NCBI RefSeq assembly: GCF_003667705.1
Contig: NZ_CP033019.1
Span: 5,456,001 to 5,520,000 of the forward strand
Reading direction: 5' to 3'
DNA: 64,000 nt
Origin: Janthinobacterium agaricidamnosum
GTDB lineage: Bacteria; Pseudomonadota; Gammaproteobacteria; Burkholderiales; Burkholderiaceae_D
This document shows, in pieces, positions 17,877 to 27,251 of this stretch (position 1 is its first letter; each line of letters begins with the position of its first letter). Below the pieces are notes generated by a model. That model was not told where the DNA came from, made no database searches, and was given only the letters and a program-made list of their open reading frames with translations. Both the position numbers and the translations under genes were made by a program.

Positions 17877-19343
17877 TTATTCAACTGCCTTGAGCATATC
17901 CTCGATCACCTTCTTGGCGTCGCCAAACACCATCATCGTGTTCGGCTGGTAGAACAGGTCGTTGTCCAGGCCCGCATAGCCGGACGCCATCGAGCGCTTG
18001 TTGACGATGATGCTCTTGGCCTTATAGGCTTCGAGGATCGGCATGCCGGCGATCGGCGATTTCGGGTCTTTCGCCGCCGGGTTGACGACGTCGTTCGCGC
18101 CCAGCACCAGCACCACGTCCGTCTGGCCGAATTCGCCGTTGATGTCTTCCATCTCGAAGACCTGGTCATACGGCACTTCCGCCTCGGCCAGCAGCACGTT
18201 CATGTGGCCCGGCATGCGCCCCGCCACGGGGTGGATCGCGTACTTGACGGTGACGCCCTTGTGCGTGAGCTTTTCCACCAGTTCTTTCAGCGAGTGCTGC
18301 GCGCGCGCCACGGCCAGGCCGTAGCCGGGCACGATGATGACGGTTTCCGCATTGCTCATGATGAAGGCGGCGTCGTCGGCCGAACCCGATTTGACCGGGC
18401 GCTGTTCCTGCGCGCCGGCTGCGCCTGCGGCCGGCGCATCGCCGCCGAAACCGCCCAGGATGACGTTGAAGAACGAGCGGTTCATGGCCTTGCACATGAT
18501 GTACGACAGGATCGCGCCGGACGAACCGACCAATGAGCCGGCGATGATCAGCATCGAGTTATTCAGCGAAAAACCGATGCCGGCCGCGGCCCAGCCCGAG
18601 TAACTGTTGAGCATCGATACCACCACCGGCATGTCGGCGCCGCCGATGGGGATGATGATCAGCACGCCCAGCGCGAAGGCGATGAGGGTCATGATGACGA
18701 ACGGCGTCCAGGCCGGCTCCACCCCGTCGGCGAAGCAGAACGCCAGGCCCAGGCCCACCATCACCAGCGCCAGCACCAGATTGAGCATGTGCTGGCCCTT
18801 GAAACTGACGGGCGCGCCCTGGAACAGGCGGAACTTGTATTTGCCCGACAGCTTGCCGAAGGCGATCACCGAACCGGAGAACGTGATGGCGCCGACAAAG
18901 GTGCCGATGAACAGTTCGAAGCGGTTGCCGATGGGCAGCGCCTCGCCGTGTTTCGCGATATTGAAGGCCCACGGTTCCGACACGGCCGCCACGGCGATGC
19001 AGACGGCCGCCAGGCCGATCAGCGAGTGCATGGCCGCCACCAGTTCCGGCATCTTCGTCATTTCCACGGTCTTCGCCAGATAGGCGCCGATGGCGCCGCC
19101 CGTAACGATGCCGATGATGACGAGGGTCAGGCCCATGCCGCCCGTCTGCTGTTCCTTCAGTTTCAGGATCAGCGCGACGGTGGTGACGGCGGCAATGGCC
19201 ATGCCGCTCATGCCGAAGGCATTGCCGCGGCGCGCCGTCGATGGCGACGACAGGCCTTTCAGGGCCTGGATGAAGCACACCGAGGCGATCAGGTACATCA
19301 TCGTCACCAGGTTCATGGTGACGAAGCTCATGGCGTGACTCAT
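17877..19343 (-). CDS. pntB: NAD(P) transhydrogenase subunit beta
   Basis: 488 residues. The N-terminal ~300 residues form about nine membrane helices of domain II. The C-terminal third is the NADP-binding domain III with [13 protein letters not shown] (about 340), [20 protein letters not shown] and [12 protein letters not shown]. With the two alpha-type subunits it couples proton flow to hydride transfer from NADH to NADP. Its start overlaps the previous gene by 4 bp. Confidence 0.97.
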   Translation of the reverse strand: MSHAMSFVTMNLVTMMYLIASVCFIQALKGLSSPSTARRGNAFGMSGMAIAAVTTVALILKLKEQQTGGMGLTLVIIGIVTGGAIGAYLAKTVEMTKMPELVAAMHSLIGLAAVCIAVAAVSEPWAFNIAKHGEALPIGNRFELFIGTFVGAITFSGSVIAFGKLSGKYKFRLFQGAPVSFKGQHMLNLVLALVMVGLGLAFCFADGVEPAWTPFVIMTLIAFALGVLIIIPIGGADMPVVVSMLNSYSGWAAAGIGFSLNNSMLIIAGSLVGSSGAILSYIMCKAMNRSFFNVILGGFGGDAPAAGAAGAQEQRPVKSGSADDAAFIMSNAETVIIVPGYGLAVARAQHSLKELVEKLTHKGVTVKYAIHPVAGRMPGHMNVLLAEAEVPYDQVFEMEDINGEFGQTDVVLVLGANDVVNPAAKDPKSPIAGMPILEAYKAKSIIVNKRSMASGYAGLDNDLFYQPNTMMVFGDAKKVIEDMLKAVE

Positions 19344-19654
19344 TCTTTTGCTCCTTGCTTGGCCTTCGGTTCTTTTTTACGGAACATCTCGAGCATGCGC
19401 TGCGTGACGAGGAAGCCGCCGAACACATTGACGGCGGCCAGCGCCACGGCCAGGGTGCCGGCCACTTGCGCCAGCGGACCATCGGTCAGGCCGGCCGCCA
19501 GCATGGCGCCGACGATGATGATGGCGGAAATGGCGTTGGTGACGGCCATCAGCGGCGTATGCAGCGCCGGCGTGACGGTCCAGACGACGTGGTAGCCGAC
19601 ATAAATGGCCAGCACGAAGATGATCAGGTTGGTGATGGTGTGACTGATTTCCAT
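19340..19654 (-). CDS. pntAB: NAD(P) transhydrogenase subunit alpha part 2
   Basis: 104 residues, with three to four hydrophobic helices ([46 protein letters not shown]). This is the small membrane segment that in E. coli is fused to PntA. A separate gene is the Rhodospirillum-type three-subunit layout. It lies 24 bp after the first alpha gene and overlaps pntB by 4 bp. Confidence 0.95.
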   Translation of the reverse strand: MEISHTITNLIIFVLAIYVGYHVVWTVTPALHTPLMAVTNAISAIIIVGAMLAAGLTDGPLAQVAGTLAVALAAVNVFGGFLVTQRMLEMFRKKEPKAKQGAKE

Positions 19655-19678
19655 GATGTTGTTCTCTCCGGCGCCGCG

Positions 19679-20791
19679 TTATTTTCTGAGGATGTCATTG
19701 CCTGCGCAAACCAGGCTGGCCTTGATGATTTCATCCTCGCGGTCGATCAGCAATTGGTCGTCCTTGTCGATGATGAGCTTTAAGAAGTCCAGCACGTTGC
19801 GCGCATACAGGGCCGAGGCGTCGGCCGCCACCAGGGTCGCCAGATTCGGCTCGCCGACGATGTACACGCCGTGTTTGAGCACCGTCTTGCCCAGCTCGGA
19901 CAGCGGGCAGTTGCCGCCCTGCTCGACGGCCAGGTCGACGATGACGGAGCCCGGTTTCATGGCTTTCACCGTTTCTTCTGAAATCAGCACGGGCGCGGCG
20001 CGGCCGGGAATCAGGGCCGTGGTGATGATGATGTCGGCCAGTTTCGCCCGTTCGTGCACCAGTTCGGCCTGGCGGCGCATCCAGTCGGCCGGCATGGCGC
20101 GCGCATAGCCGCCCGAGCCCTTGGCGATTTCCTTTTCTTCGTCGGTGAGGAAGGGCACGTCGAGGAACTTGGCGCCCAGCGATTCCACTTGCTCCTTGAC
20201 GGGCGGGCGCACGTCGGACGCTTCGATGACGGCGCCCAGGCGCTTGGCCGTGGCGATCGCCTGCAAGCCGGCCACGCCCACGCCCATGATCAGCACGCGG
20301 GCCGCCTTGACGGTGCCGGCCGCCGTCATCAGCATGGGCATGAAGCGCTGATAGGTATTCGCGGCCACCAGCACGGCCTTGTAGCCGGCGATGTTCGCCT
20401 GCGACGACAGCACGTCCATCGACTGCGCGCGCGTGATGCGCGGCACGGCTTCGAGGGCGAAGGCGGACAGGCCCGCCGTCGCCATGGCGGCGATATTGTC
20501 GGCGTCAAACGGGTTCAACATGCCGATCAGCACCGTGCCGCTGGCCATCATGGCCCGTTCGCCGGCGTCCGGTGCGCGCACCTTGAGCACGATGGCGCAG
20601 CCATAGGCTTCCTGGGCGGTACCGATCTGCGCGCCGGCGGCAGCATACGCCTCGTCGGGAATCGAGGCTTGCACGCCCGCCCCCGACTGCACGACGACTT
20701 GATGCTTGGCTGCCAGCTTCTTGACTGTCTCGGGCGTGGCTGCCACCCGGGTTTCACCAGGCCGTGTTTCGGCCGGTATGCCTATCCTCAT
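19679..20791 (-). CDS. pntAA: NAD(P) transhydrogenase subunit alpha part 1
   Basis: 370 residues, soluble NAD(H)-binding domain I. It begins MRIGIPAETRPGETRVAATP, typical of the alanine dehydrogenase/PNT family, and has the Rossmann motif LIMGVGVAGLQAIATAKRLGA near 165 (read in two parts) followed by the acidic EASDVRP. GGAGG five bases upstream of the ATG supports the start. First gene of the pntAA-pntAB-pntB operon. Confidence 0.96.
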   Translation of the reverse strand: MRIGIPAETRPGETRVAATPETVKKLAAKHQVVVQSGAGVQASIPDEAYAAAGAQIGTAQEAYGCAIVLKVRAPDAGERAMMASGTVLIGMLNPFDADNIAAMATAGLSAFALEAVPRITRAQSMDVLSSQANIAGYKAVLVAANTYQRFMPMLMTAAGTVKAARVLIMGVGVAGLQAIATAKRLGAVIEASDVRPPVKEQVESLGAKFLDVPFLTDEEKEIAKGSGGYARAMPADWMRRQAELVHERAKLADIIITTALIPGRAAPVLISEETVKAMKPGSVIVDLAVEQGGNCPLSELGKTVLKHGVYIVGEPNLATLVAADASALYARNVLDFLKLIIDKDDQLLIDREDEIIKASLVCAGNDILRK

Positions 20792-21202
20792 GATGCCTCC
20801 GCTAATTGATAAACTGACTAGAATCTAACACGGAAAGCAGCGCGTTAAACGTTTGTGAACCAGCAACTTTTAGTCGTACGACACTAATTTCATCCGCATC
20901 CATGATTTGTTTCACCATGCGGCGCGGCGCCCATATTGTGGGAAAGGTGTGTCAATCTCACCACAGTCGAGCAAGCGTGCGCGCTTGTTTTGACCACAGG
21001 GAAAGCCTATATTAGCGGGCGCTTCCTGCCATCTTGCCAACTAAGCCCCCATGCTAGTGCGCTCCCCGGGAAAGACGTAAGTACCTCCCACCGCTATTTG
21101 CTAAAACGTTGTCATTTATCAATATGTCCGCGCAACAAAAGGCCGGCTTCAAACCGCGCGCGCAGAACAAGATAAAATGTCGGCTCTTTCAAGGATGGAA
21201 TC
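20792..21202 (+). promoter_or_regulatory. Intergenic region with a sigma70-like promoter at 20985-21013
   Basis: This 411-bp gap separates divergent pntAA and nudJ. On the plus strand TTGTTT (20985-20990) and TATATT (21008-21013) are 17 bp apart, a good sigma70 match. It would give a leader of about 180 nt before nudJ. I see no recognisable RNA fold or riboswitch in the leader and no convincing gene in the rest. Confidence 0.45.
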
Positions 21203-21682
21203 ATGCCGAGAATCTGGAAACCCTCTGTCACCGTGGCCGCCATCGTCGAGCGCGATGGCCTGTTTTTACTGATTGAAGAAGAGACCAGCGAAGGCATCAA
21301 GCTCAACCAGCCAGCCGGCCACCTCGACCCGTTCGAGTCGCTGGAACAGGCGGTGATCCGCGAAACGCTGGAAGAAGCGGCCTACGATTTCATTCCCACG
21401 GCACTGGTCGGCATGTACATGTCGCGCTACCAGTCACTGCGCACGGGCGAGGACGTGACCTATCTGCGCTTCACCTTTTGCGGCACGGCCGGCGCCGAAC
21501 ACGATCGCCCGCTGGACGAAGGCATCATCCGCACCCTGTGGATGACGCGCGACGAGCTGGCGGCGTGCCAGGAGCGCCACCGCAGTCCGCTGGTGCTGCA
21601 GTGCGTGGACGAATACCTGGCTGGCCGGCGCGCGCCGCTGGCCCTGCTGCACACGCATGCGTCCGTTTTCAATAGCGCATAG
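21203..21682 (+). CDS. nudJ: NUDIX hydrolase, NudJ-like
   Basis: 159 residues. The Nudix box is intact: GHLDPFESLEQAVIRETLEE (G-x5-E-x7-RETLEE) at about 39-58. AAGGATGG seven bases before the ATG supports the start. The gene directly precedes mnmA, as nudJ (ymfB) does in E. coli, where NudJ hydrolyses nucleoside and thiamine pyrophosphate bonds. Exact substrate here is not determinable. It ends 42 bp before mnmA and likely shares its transcript. Confidence 0.87.
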   Translation: MPRIWKPSVTVAAIVERDGLFLLIEEETSEGIKLNQPAGHLDPFESLEQAVIRETLEEAAYDFIPTALVGMYMSRYQSLRTGEDVTYLRFTFCGTAGAEHDRPLDEGIIRTLWMTRDELAACQERHRSPLVLQCVDEYLAGRRAPLALLHTHASVFNSA

Positions 21683-21724
21683 CAATACGCATTGCCATAT
21701 TATTAAAGTACACTGGAAAGCAAG

Positions 21725-22846
21725 ATGAGCAAGAAGAAAGTCGTGATCGGCATGTCGGGCGGGGTCGATTCCTCGGTCGCGGCATGGATGCTGAAGGAAC
21801 AAGGCTATGAAGTCATCGGCCTGTTCATGAAAAACTGGGAAGATGACGACGATTCGGAATACTGCTCCACGCGCCAGGACTGGATCGACGCGGCCAGCGT
21901 GGCCGACGTCATCGGCGTCGATATCGAAGCCGTCAATTTCGCTTCCGAATACAAGGACCGCGTGTTCGCCGATTTTCTGCGCGAATACCAGGCCGGCCGC
22001 ACGCCGAACCCGGACGTGCTGTGCAACGCCGAAATCAAGTTCAAGGCCTTCCTTGACCACGCCATGACCCTGGGCGCCGACCTGATCGCCACCGGCCACT
22101 ATGCGCGCGTGCGCCAGGCGCCGACCGATGCGGGCCGTTATGAACTGCTCAAGGCCGTCGACGCCAGCAAGGACCAAAGCTACTTCCTGCACCGTCTGAA
22201 CCAGGCGCAACTGTCCAAGACCTTGTTTCCGCTCGGTGAAATCCCGAAGACGCAGGTGCGCCAGATCGCCGAGCAACTGGCGCTGCCGAACGCGCAGAAG
22301 AAGGATTCCACGGGCATCTGCTTTATTGGCGAACGCCCGTTCCGCGAATTCTTGAACCGCTACCTGTCGTACAAGCCGGGCCCGATGAAAACGGCCGACG
22401 GCAAGACGGTGGGCGAACACGTGGGACTGAGTTTCTATACCCTGGGCCAGCGCAAGGGCATCGGCATCGGCGGCGTGAAGTCGTACCAGAACGCGGACGG
22501 CAGCAGCGACGCCTGGTATGTGGCGCGCAAGGATATCGTCAACAACACCCTGTGGGTGGTGCAGGGCCACGACCACCCGTGGCTGCTGTCGCCATCGTTG
22601 ACGGCCGATCAGGCCAGCTGGGTCGCCGGCACGGCGCCGCAGGCAGGCGCCCTGTCCGCCAAGACGCGCTACCGCCAGGCCGACGTGGCCTGCCAGCTGC
22701 TGCCGGAGGGGAATGAACACTTCGGCCTGGCCTTCGACCAGGCGCAATGGGCCGTCACGCCGGGCCAGTCGGCCGTGCTGTACGACGGCGACGTGTGCCT
22801 CGGCGGCGGCATCATCGCCAGCGCCACAGGCCTGAGCGGCGTCTAA
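21725..22846 (+). CDS. mnmA: tRNA-specific 2-thiouridylase MnmA
   Basis: 373 residues. The PP-loop [13 protein letters not shown] (about 9-21) binds ATP. The two catalytic Cys are visible in [12 protein letters not shown] (about 100) and [12 protein letters not shown] (about 198). The enzyme thiolates U34 of Lys, Glu and Gln tRNAs using sulphur relayed by IscS. GGAAAG upstream supports the start. The stop TAA overlaps the stop of the convergent receiver gene by 4 bp. Confidence 0.97.
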   Translation: MSKKKVVIGMSGGVDSSVAAWMLKEQGYEVIGLFMKNWEDDDDSEYCSTRQDWIDAASVADVIGVDIEAVNFASEYKDRVFADFLREYQAGRTPNPDVLCNAEIKFKAFLDHAMTLGADLIATGHYARVRQAPTDAGRYELLKAVDASKDQSYFLHRLNQAQLSKTLFPLGEIPKTQVRQIAEQLALPNAQKKDSTGICFIGERPFREFLNRYLSYKPGPMKTADGKTVGEHVGLSFYTLGQRKGIGIGGVKSYQNADGSSDAWYVARKDIVNNTLWVVQGHDHPWLLSPSLTADQASWVAGTAPQAGALSAKTRYRQADVACQLLPEGNEHFGLAFDQAQWAVTPGQSAVLYDGDVCLGGGIIASATGLSGV

Positions 22847-23253
22847 GTATTGCCTTGCGCGGCGGCGGCCAAGGCCTGCTGCTTGCGCACCATCGCAATG
22901 ACGGTATTGCGCACGGTTTTCAGGACCGTGTCGGCCATGAACGGTTTCACGATGAAGCCCGACACGCCCATCGCGTGGGCCGCCTGCAGCGAGGCGGCGT
23001 CGATGCCGCCCGAGACCATGAAAATGAGCGTCTTCGGATACTGGGCGCGGATGGTTTGCACAATATTCGTCCCATCTTCCACCTGCTCGCGCGCGATGCA
23101 GACGAAATGCGGATGGTGCTTGACCAGCAGGGCCAAGCCCAGCGCGCTCGTATGCGTCTGCCCGCAGACATCGTAGCCGCCATCGGTCAGGACCGTGTTC
23201 AGCAGGCCGCGCGCCACGGCGCTGCTATCGATCAGGACTGTCTTTAACATCAT
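22843..23253 (-). CDS. Single-domain receiver protein lacking the phospho-Asp
   Basis: 136 residues from the ATG at 23253, chosen because AGGGAAG lies seven bases upstream; a longer frame upstream has no RBS. The fold is CheY-like ([14 protein letters not shown] at strand 1, VSGG at strand 4, GFIVKPF with the conserved Lys near 103). The strand-3 segment [13 protein letters not shown] (49-61) has no Asp where the phosphorylated residue should be; the aligned residues are Ile, Ala or Arg. It has no output domain. It may act by protein contact without phosphorylation. It is convergent with mnmA. Confidence 0.8.
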   Translation of the reverse strand: MMLKTVLIDSSAVARGLLNTVLTDGGYDVCGQTHTSALGLALLVKHHPHFVCIAREQVEDGTNIVQTIRAQYPKTLIFMVSGGIDAASLQAAHAMGVSGFIVKPFMADTVLKTVRNTVIAMVRKQQALAAAAQGNT

Positions 23254-23296
23254 GATTACTTCCCTTGCTTGATTTTCTATTGCGAGTTCCACTCAG

Positions 23297-23398
23297 AGAG
23301 CGCCCATCAAAATGCTCAGGGCTAGGCGCGTTGCCGAAGGCAGTACGAATGTACGACGAGGCAAGGCAACAACGCCATGAGCTTTTTTTGGGCGCTCT
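23297..23398. repeat. Dispersed palindromic element, copy A
   Basis: About 102 bp bounded by perfect arms AGAGCGCCCA (23297-23306) and TGGGCGCTCT (23389-23398), with a second arm pair GCTCA/TGAGC inside. Its central hairpin is GTAC-GAAT-GTAC (23343-23354). The core flanks (TTGCCGAAGGC and GACGAGGCAAG) match copy B at 49041-49142 in reverse orientation. The right arm reaches into the stop codon of the exonuclease gene. Confidence 0.8.
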
Positions 23399-24170
23399 AC
23401 TTTTCCCACGCCAGCTTGTTCCAGGTGACGCCCAACGTCACGTCGGTCTTGAGTTCGACCAACTTTCTTGAAAGATACAGTATTTCCCGCTCTTTTCGCA
23501 GGCTTTCACCGAGCGTGCCGGGCAAAATGCCCGCGCCGGCCATCACGGCGTCGATATTGCCGTAAGCGCGCAACAGTTTCGCGCCCGTCTTCAGGCCGAT
23601 CTTCGACACGCCGGGAATGCTGTCGGTGACGTCGCCCATCAGCGCCAGCAGGTCGGGCAGCAGTTCGGGCGGCACGCCGAACTTTTTCTCGACCCAGGCG
23701 TGGTCGTGCCAGACGCCCTTGAAATGGTCCCACACGAGCGCGCCGTGGGCGATCAGACCGTGCAAATCCTTGTCGGTGGTGGCGATGACGGCCGCGCCGC
23801 GCCCCTCGTGCAGCCAGCGCATGACGGCCGTGCCGATCACGTCGTCGGCCTCGACCTCGGGGATGCTGACCACGTGCATGCCGAAGCTGGCCAGGGTGGC
23901 GTAAAAGCCGGGCAAGGCGTCGCGCAGCACTTGCGGCATGGGCTGGCGCCCTTCACGATAGCCGGCATACAGGGCGTGGCGCCAGGTCGGGCCGCCAAAG
24001 TCGAAGGCCGGCAGGATGTGCGTCGGCTCATGGTCGTTGATGAGGGTGCGAAACGACGACAGCGCATGGCGCAGCGCGATCTCCGCCTTCAGGTCGGAAT
24101 CGGGTTCAGGACTGGCTTCGTAGACGCGGCGTACGATATTCAAGCCGTCGATAGCGAGGAGTCTGGCCAT
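23397..24170 (-). CDS. 5'-3' exonuclease, H3TH-containing (Xni/ExoIX-like)
   Basis: 257 residues. It matches the stand-alone 5'-nuclease domain of DNA polymerase I: metal-site Asp residues in LLAIDGLNIVRR (about 8), EVEADDVIG (about 100) and TTDKDLHGL (about 128), and the helix-3-turn-helix GVSKIGLKTGAKLL near 190. The motif YREGRQPMPQ resembles Xni/ExoIX. It probably binds or trims flap-like DNA; some Xni proteins have weak catalysis. Its stop codon lies at the edge of repeat copy A. Confidence 0.88.
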   Translation of the reverse strand: MARLLAIDGLNIVRRVYEASPEPDSDLKAEIALRHALSSFRTLINDHEPTHILPAFDFGGPTWRHALYAGYREGRQPMPQVLRDALPGFYATLASFGMHVVSIPEVEADDVIGTAVMRWLHEGRGAAVIATTDKDLHGLIAHGALVWDHFKGVWHDHAWVEKKFGVPPELLPDLLALMGDVTDSIPGVSKIGLKTGAKLLRAYGNIDAVMAGAGILPGTLGESLRKEREILYLSRKLVELKTDVTLGVTWNKLAWEK

Positions 24171-24241
24171 GCGGTAAATGGATACTGGTTGAATCGATCA
24201 TTTTACCGTATGGCGCCCCGCGCATAGCCCGTCAACGCCGC

Positions 24242-24913
24242 TTACTTGGCGAAATCGTAGGGCCCGCCCCGTTCCAGGGCGCGCTGGTAGGCCGGGCGCG
24301 CATGGATGCGCTGCAGGAACGCCGTCAGCTTCGGCAGGCGCTCGTCGAGCCCGCCGCGCATGGCGGCCGCTTCCAGCGGAAAGCTCATCTGGATGTCGGC
24401 CGCCGTGAATTCATTGCCGGCAAACCATTTGCTTTTCTCGAGTTCCGCTTCCATGTAGGCCAGCTGGCTGTTGATATTGGGCAGGATGAAGCTGCTCTTG
24501 ACCTTGCCGGCGATGCCGCGCGCGATCGGTTTGACGAAAAACGGCATCGGCGACGATTCGACCTTGTCGAACACCAGCTTCATCAGCAGCGGCGGCATGG
24601 CCGAGCCTTCCGCGAAATGCAGCCAATAGGTCCAGCGCAGCTTCTCGGGCGTGCCCGCCGCCGGTATCAATCGGCCATTGCCGTAGCGCTCGACCAGGTA
24701 CTCGATGATGGCGCCCGATTCGGCGATGGTGTTGGCGCCGTCCGTGATCACGGGCGACTTGCCCAGCGGATGCACGGCCTTCAGCGAAGCGGGCGCCAGC
24801 ATGGTTTTCGGGTCGCGCTGGTAGCGCTTGACCTCGTAGTCGAGGCCCAGTTCCTCAAGCAGCCAGAGCACGCGCTGCGAGCGCGAATTGTTCAAATGGT
24901 GGACGACGATCAT
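24242..24913 (-). CDS. Glutathione S-transferase family protein
   Basis: 223 residues from the ATG at 24913. Residues 1-80 form the thioredoxin-like domain (NNSRSQRVLWLLEELGLDYE, then GKSPVITDG and the cis-Pro/ES motif AESGAIIEYL). The remainder is the all-helical C-domain (FTAADIQMSFPLE). Ser 9-11 replace the Tyr/Cys of other classes as likely GSH-activating residues. The open frame continues 96 codons upstream but that part lies outside the domain and in the AT-rich promoter area. Substrate unknown. Confidence 0.88.
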   Translation of the reverse strand: MIVVHHLNNSRSQRVLWLLEELGLDYEVKRYQRDPKTMLAPASLKAVHPLGKSPVITDGANTIAESGAIIEYLVERYGNGRLIPAAGTPEKLRWTYWLHFAEGSAMPPLLMKLVFDKVESSPMPFFVKPIARGIAGKVKSSFILPNINSQLAYMEAELEKSKWFAGNEFTAADIQMSFPLEAAAMRGGLDERLPKLTAFLQRIHARPAYQRALERGGPYDFAK

Positions 24914-25079
24914 GGCGATTTCCGTTGGCAATGGTTGAGTCCCAGTATAGCCGGGACGGGAAAATCGCGGCGGCAGGGGCCGCGCACCAAAAATAATTGC
25001 GAAAAACACTATTTTCAATTGATAACTTTTCAATCTTCCCTTATCTTGTTTTGTTTCCAATAAGTAAGGAAACTCCCCC

Positions 25080-26132
25080 GTGGATTTCGATACCAACAAC
25101 ACCACGCCCAAGCGTGAAGCCATTACCTTCAGCGCCACCGGCAGCGAATACTTCCGTATCTGGATCGTCAACCTGCTGCTGAGCATTGTCACCCTGGGCA
25201 TTTATTCCGCCTGGGCCAAGGTGCGCCGCAACCGCTATTTCTATTCCAGCACCCACCTCGCTGGCAGCAGCTTCGAATACCACGGCAATGCCGTCGCTAT
25301 CCTGAAGGGCCGCATCGCGGCAGTGGTATTGATCGGCGGCTACAACATCGCCTTCCAGATCTCGCCCATCGTCGGCCTGATCATGCTCGTGCTGATGATG
25401 GCCGTGCTGCCATGGCTGGTCTGGAAAAGCCTGCAGTTCAAGCTCTACAACACCAGCTACCGCGGCATCCGCTTCGGCTTCGACGGCAGCGCCAGCGAAG
25501 CCTACAAATACTTCCTGTGGCTGCCCATCCTGAACACCTTCACGGCTGGCCTGATGACGCCGTTCCTGCACCAGCGCCTGAAGCGCTTCCAGCACACACA
25601 GAGCCGCTTCGGCAGCACCAATTTCAGCTTTGACGCCTCGGTTGGCAGCTTCTACAAGACCTATCTGCTGTTCTTCGCCCTGCTGCTGGCCGGTTTCCTG
25701 GTCCTGATCTTTGTCGTCTTCGCCAGCGTCTTCGCCACCTTTGCCACCGATGCCAACGATGTCACCAAGGCCGGCAGCATCTTCGGCGCCGTGGCGGCCC
25801 TGTATGCGTGGGCCTTTATCGTGCTGCCGCTGTTCCTGACCATGATCCAGAACCTGATCTGGAACCATACGCGCCTGCAGCAGCACCAGTTCCAGTCGCA
25901 GCTGACCTGGGGCCGCACCACGTTCGTCATGCTGACCAACCTGCTCGGTATCGTCGTCACCCTGGGCCTGTTTTCGCCATTCGCCCAGGTGCGCTGGCTG
26001 AAGTACCGCCTGGAAGCGACGTCGATGCTGGTGCACGGCAGCCTGGACGCCTTCGTCGCCGCCACCGGCGAGCAAGTCTCTGCCACGGGCGAAGGCATGG
26101 TCGATCTGCTGGACTTCGACCTGTCGCTGTAG
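25080..26132 (+). CDS. DUF898 (YjgN-type) membrane protein
   Basis: 350 residues from a GTG start. The N-terminal REAITFSATGSEYFRIWIVN and the following LLSIVTLGIYSAWAKVRRNRYFY are typical of the YjgN/DUF898 family, and a second half-repeat recurs (TLGLFSPFAQVRWLKYRLEA near 305). About six to eight membrane segments are visible. The family has no settled function. Only one base separates its stop from the M48 protease start, so the two proteins are almost certainly made together and may work together. Confidence 0.88.
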   Translation: MDFDTNNTTPKREAITFSATGSEYFRIWIVNLLLSIVTLGIYSAWAKVRRNRYFYSSTHLAGSSFEYHGNAVAILKGRIAAVVLIGGYNIAFQISPIVGLIMLVLMMAVLPWLVWKSLQFKLYNTSYRGIRFGFDGSASEAYKYFLWLPILNTFTAGLMTPFLHQRLKRFQHTQSRFGSTNFSFDASVGSFYKTYLLFFALLLAGFLVLIFVVFASVFATFATDANDVTKAGSIFGAVAALYAWAFIVLPLFLTMIQNLIWNHTRLQQHQFQSQLTWGRTTFVMLTNLLGIVVTLGLFSPFAQVRWLKYRLEATSMLVHGSLDAFVAATGEQVSATGEGMVDLLDFDLSL

Positions 26133-26133
26133 C

Positions 26134-27147
26134 ATGACGCTCGATCACCACGCGCCGGGCGCGGTCCCCGTGCCCGCGCGCTATTTCGACGGCCAGACCT
26201 CGCGCCTGTACCACGTCACGCTCAGCGTGCGCGATGGCATGGCCGTGCTGGCCGGCGACATCGAGCGCAGCTGCCCGCTGGGCGAGCTGCACGTGTCCGA
26301 ACGCAGCAGCCACGCCGTGCGCAAGGTCAGCTTTCCCGACGGCGCCTACCTGGAGATCGCCGACCAGGCGGCCTTCAACGACGTGCTGCATGAGACGGGC
26401 CACCGCGACGGCTGGGTCGTGCGGCTGCAGCAAAGCTGGCGCGGCGCCCTGCTGGCCACGGTCGCCACCGTACTGGCCCTGTGGCTCAGCTATCAGTACC
26501 TGCTGCCTGTGGTGGCGAAGGGCGTCGCGTATGCGATTCCCCAGTCCGTCGAGCGCCAGCTGGGCCAGGGCGTGCTCGATTTCCTCGACGGCCACGTGTT
26601 TGAGGCAAGCAAGCTCGATGGCGCGCGCCAGCAAGCCTTGCGCGCCCGTTTCGCGCGCCTGGCCACGCCCGGCGACAGCGCGCCCGCGCACCGCATCGTT
26701 TTCCGCAAAAGCAAGATCGGTCCGAACGCGTTCGCCCTGCCGTCCGGCGACATCGTGCTGACCGATGAAATGGTGGAACTGATGCCGGACGACGACGCCA
26801 TCATGGGCGTGCTGGCGCATGAACTGGGCCATTTGCAGCAGCGCCACCTGACGCGCCGCCTGATCCAGACCTCGGCCGTGGGCGCCGGCGCGGCGCTGCT
26901 GTTCGGCGACGTCTCGACCGTGGTGGCGACCTTGCCGCCGCTGCTGCTGGACTTGAAGTATTCGCGCGATGTCGAGCGCGAGGCGGACGACTACGCGATT
27001 GCCATGCTGCGCCAGAACGGTATTCCCCTGGAACACCTGGCGCAGGTGTTTGTCGCCCTGGGCAAGCTGGACCATGGCACGCCCTACCTGTCGAGCCATC
27101 CGGCCAGCGCCGAACGCATCGAGCGCATCCGCGCCGCACAACGCTAA
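26134..27147 (+). CDS. M48-family membrane-associated zinc metallopeptidase
   Basis: 337 residues. The zinc motif LAHELGHLQQRH gives H229, E230 and H233, with Glu in DVEREADDYA (about 283) as third ligand. A membrane segment (ALLATVATVLALWLSY, about 105-120) anchors it, and the N-terminal ~90 residues form a small beta-rich domain (PVPARYFDGQTSRLYHVTL). This fits the M48 families that degrade or process membrane or periplasmic proteins. It follows the DUF898 gene by one base and probably shares its task. Target unknown. Confidence 0.92.
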   Translation: MTLDHHAPGAVPVPARYFDGQTSRLYHVTLSVRDGMAVLAGDIERSCPLGELHVSERSSHAVRKVSFPDGAYLEIADQAAFNDVLHETGHRDGWVVRLQQSWRGALLATVATVLALWLSYQYLLPVVAKGVAYAIPQSVERQLGQGVLDFLDGHVFEASKLDGARQQALRARFARLATPGDSAPAHRIVFRKSKIGPNAFALPSGDIVLTDEMVELMPDDDAIMGVLAHELGHLQQRHLTRRLIQTSAVGAGAALLFGDVSTVVATLPPLLLDLKYSRDVEREADDYAIAMLRQNGIPLEHLAQVFVALGKLDHGTPYLSSHPASAERIERIRAAQR

Positions 27148-27155
27148 GTACCGTG

Positions 27156-27184
27156 CGCGGCGTCCTATGGGCGCCGCGTTCTTT
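27156..27184 (+). terminator. Probable terminator after the M48 gene
   Basis: Stem CGCGGCG (27156-27162) / CGCCGCG (27172-27178) followed by TTCTTT. Moderate strength, placed right after the DUF898-M48 pair. Confidence 0.55.
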
Positions 27185-27251
27185 CCCACCAGCACGTTCC
27201 GTGAATCGAAGGTAGACTCAGCAATATCAGTCTGACTTTCCCGGAGTGCCC

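Noticed and set aside
20936..21175. 79-residue plus-strand frame before nudJ
   Set aside because: It begins upstream of the likely promoter, lacks an RBS, and has no protein-like features.
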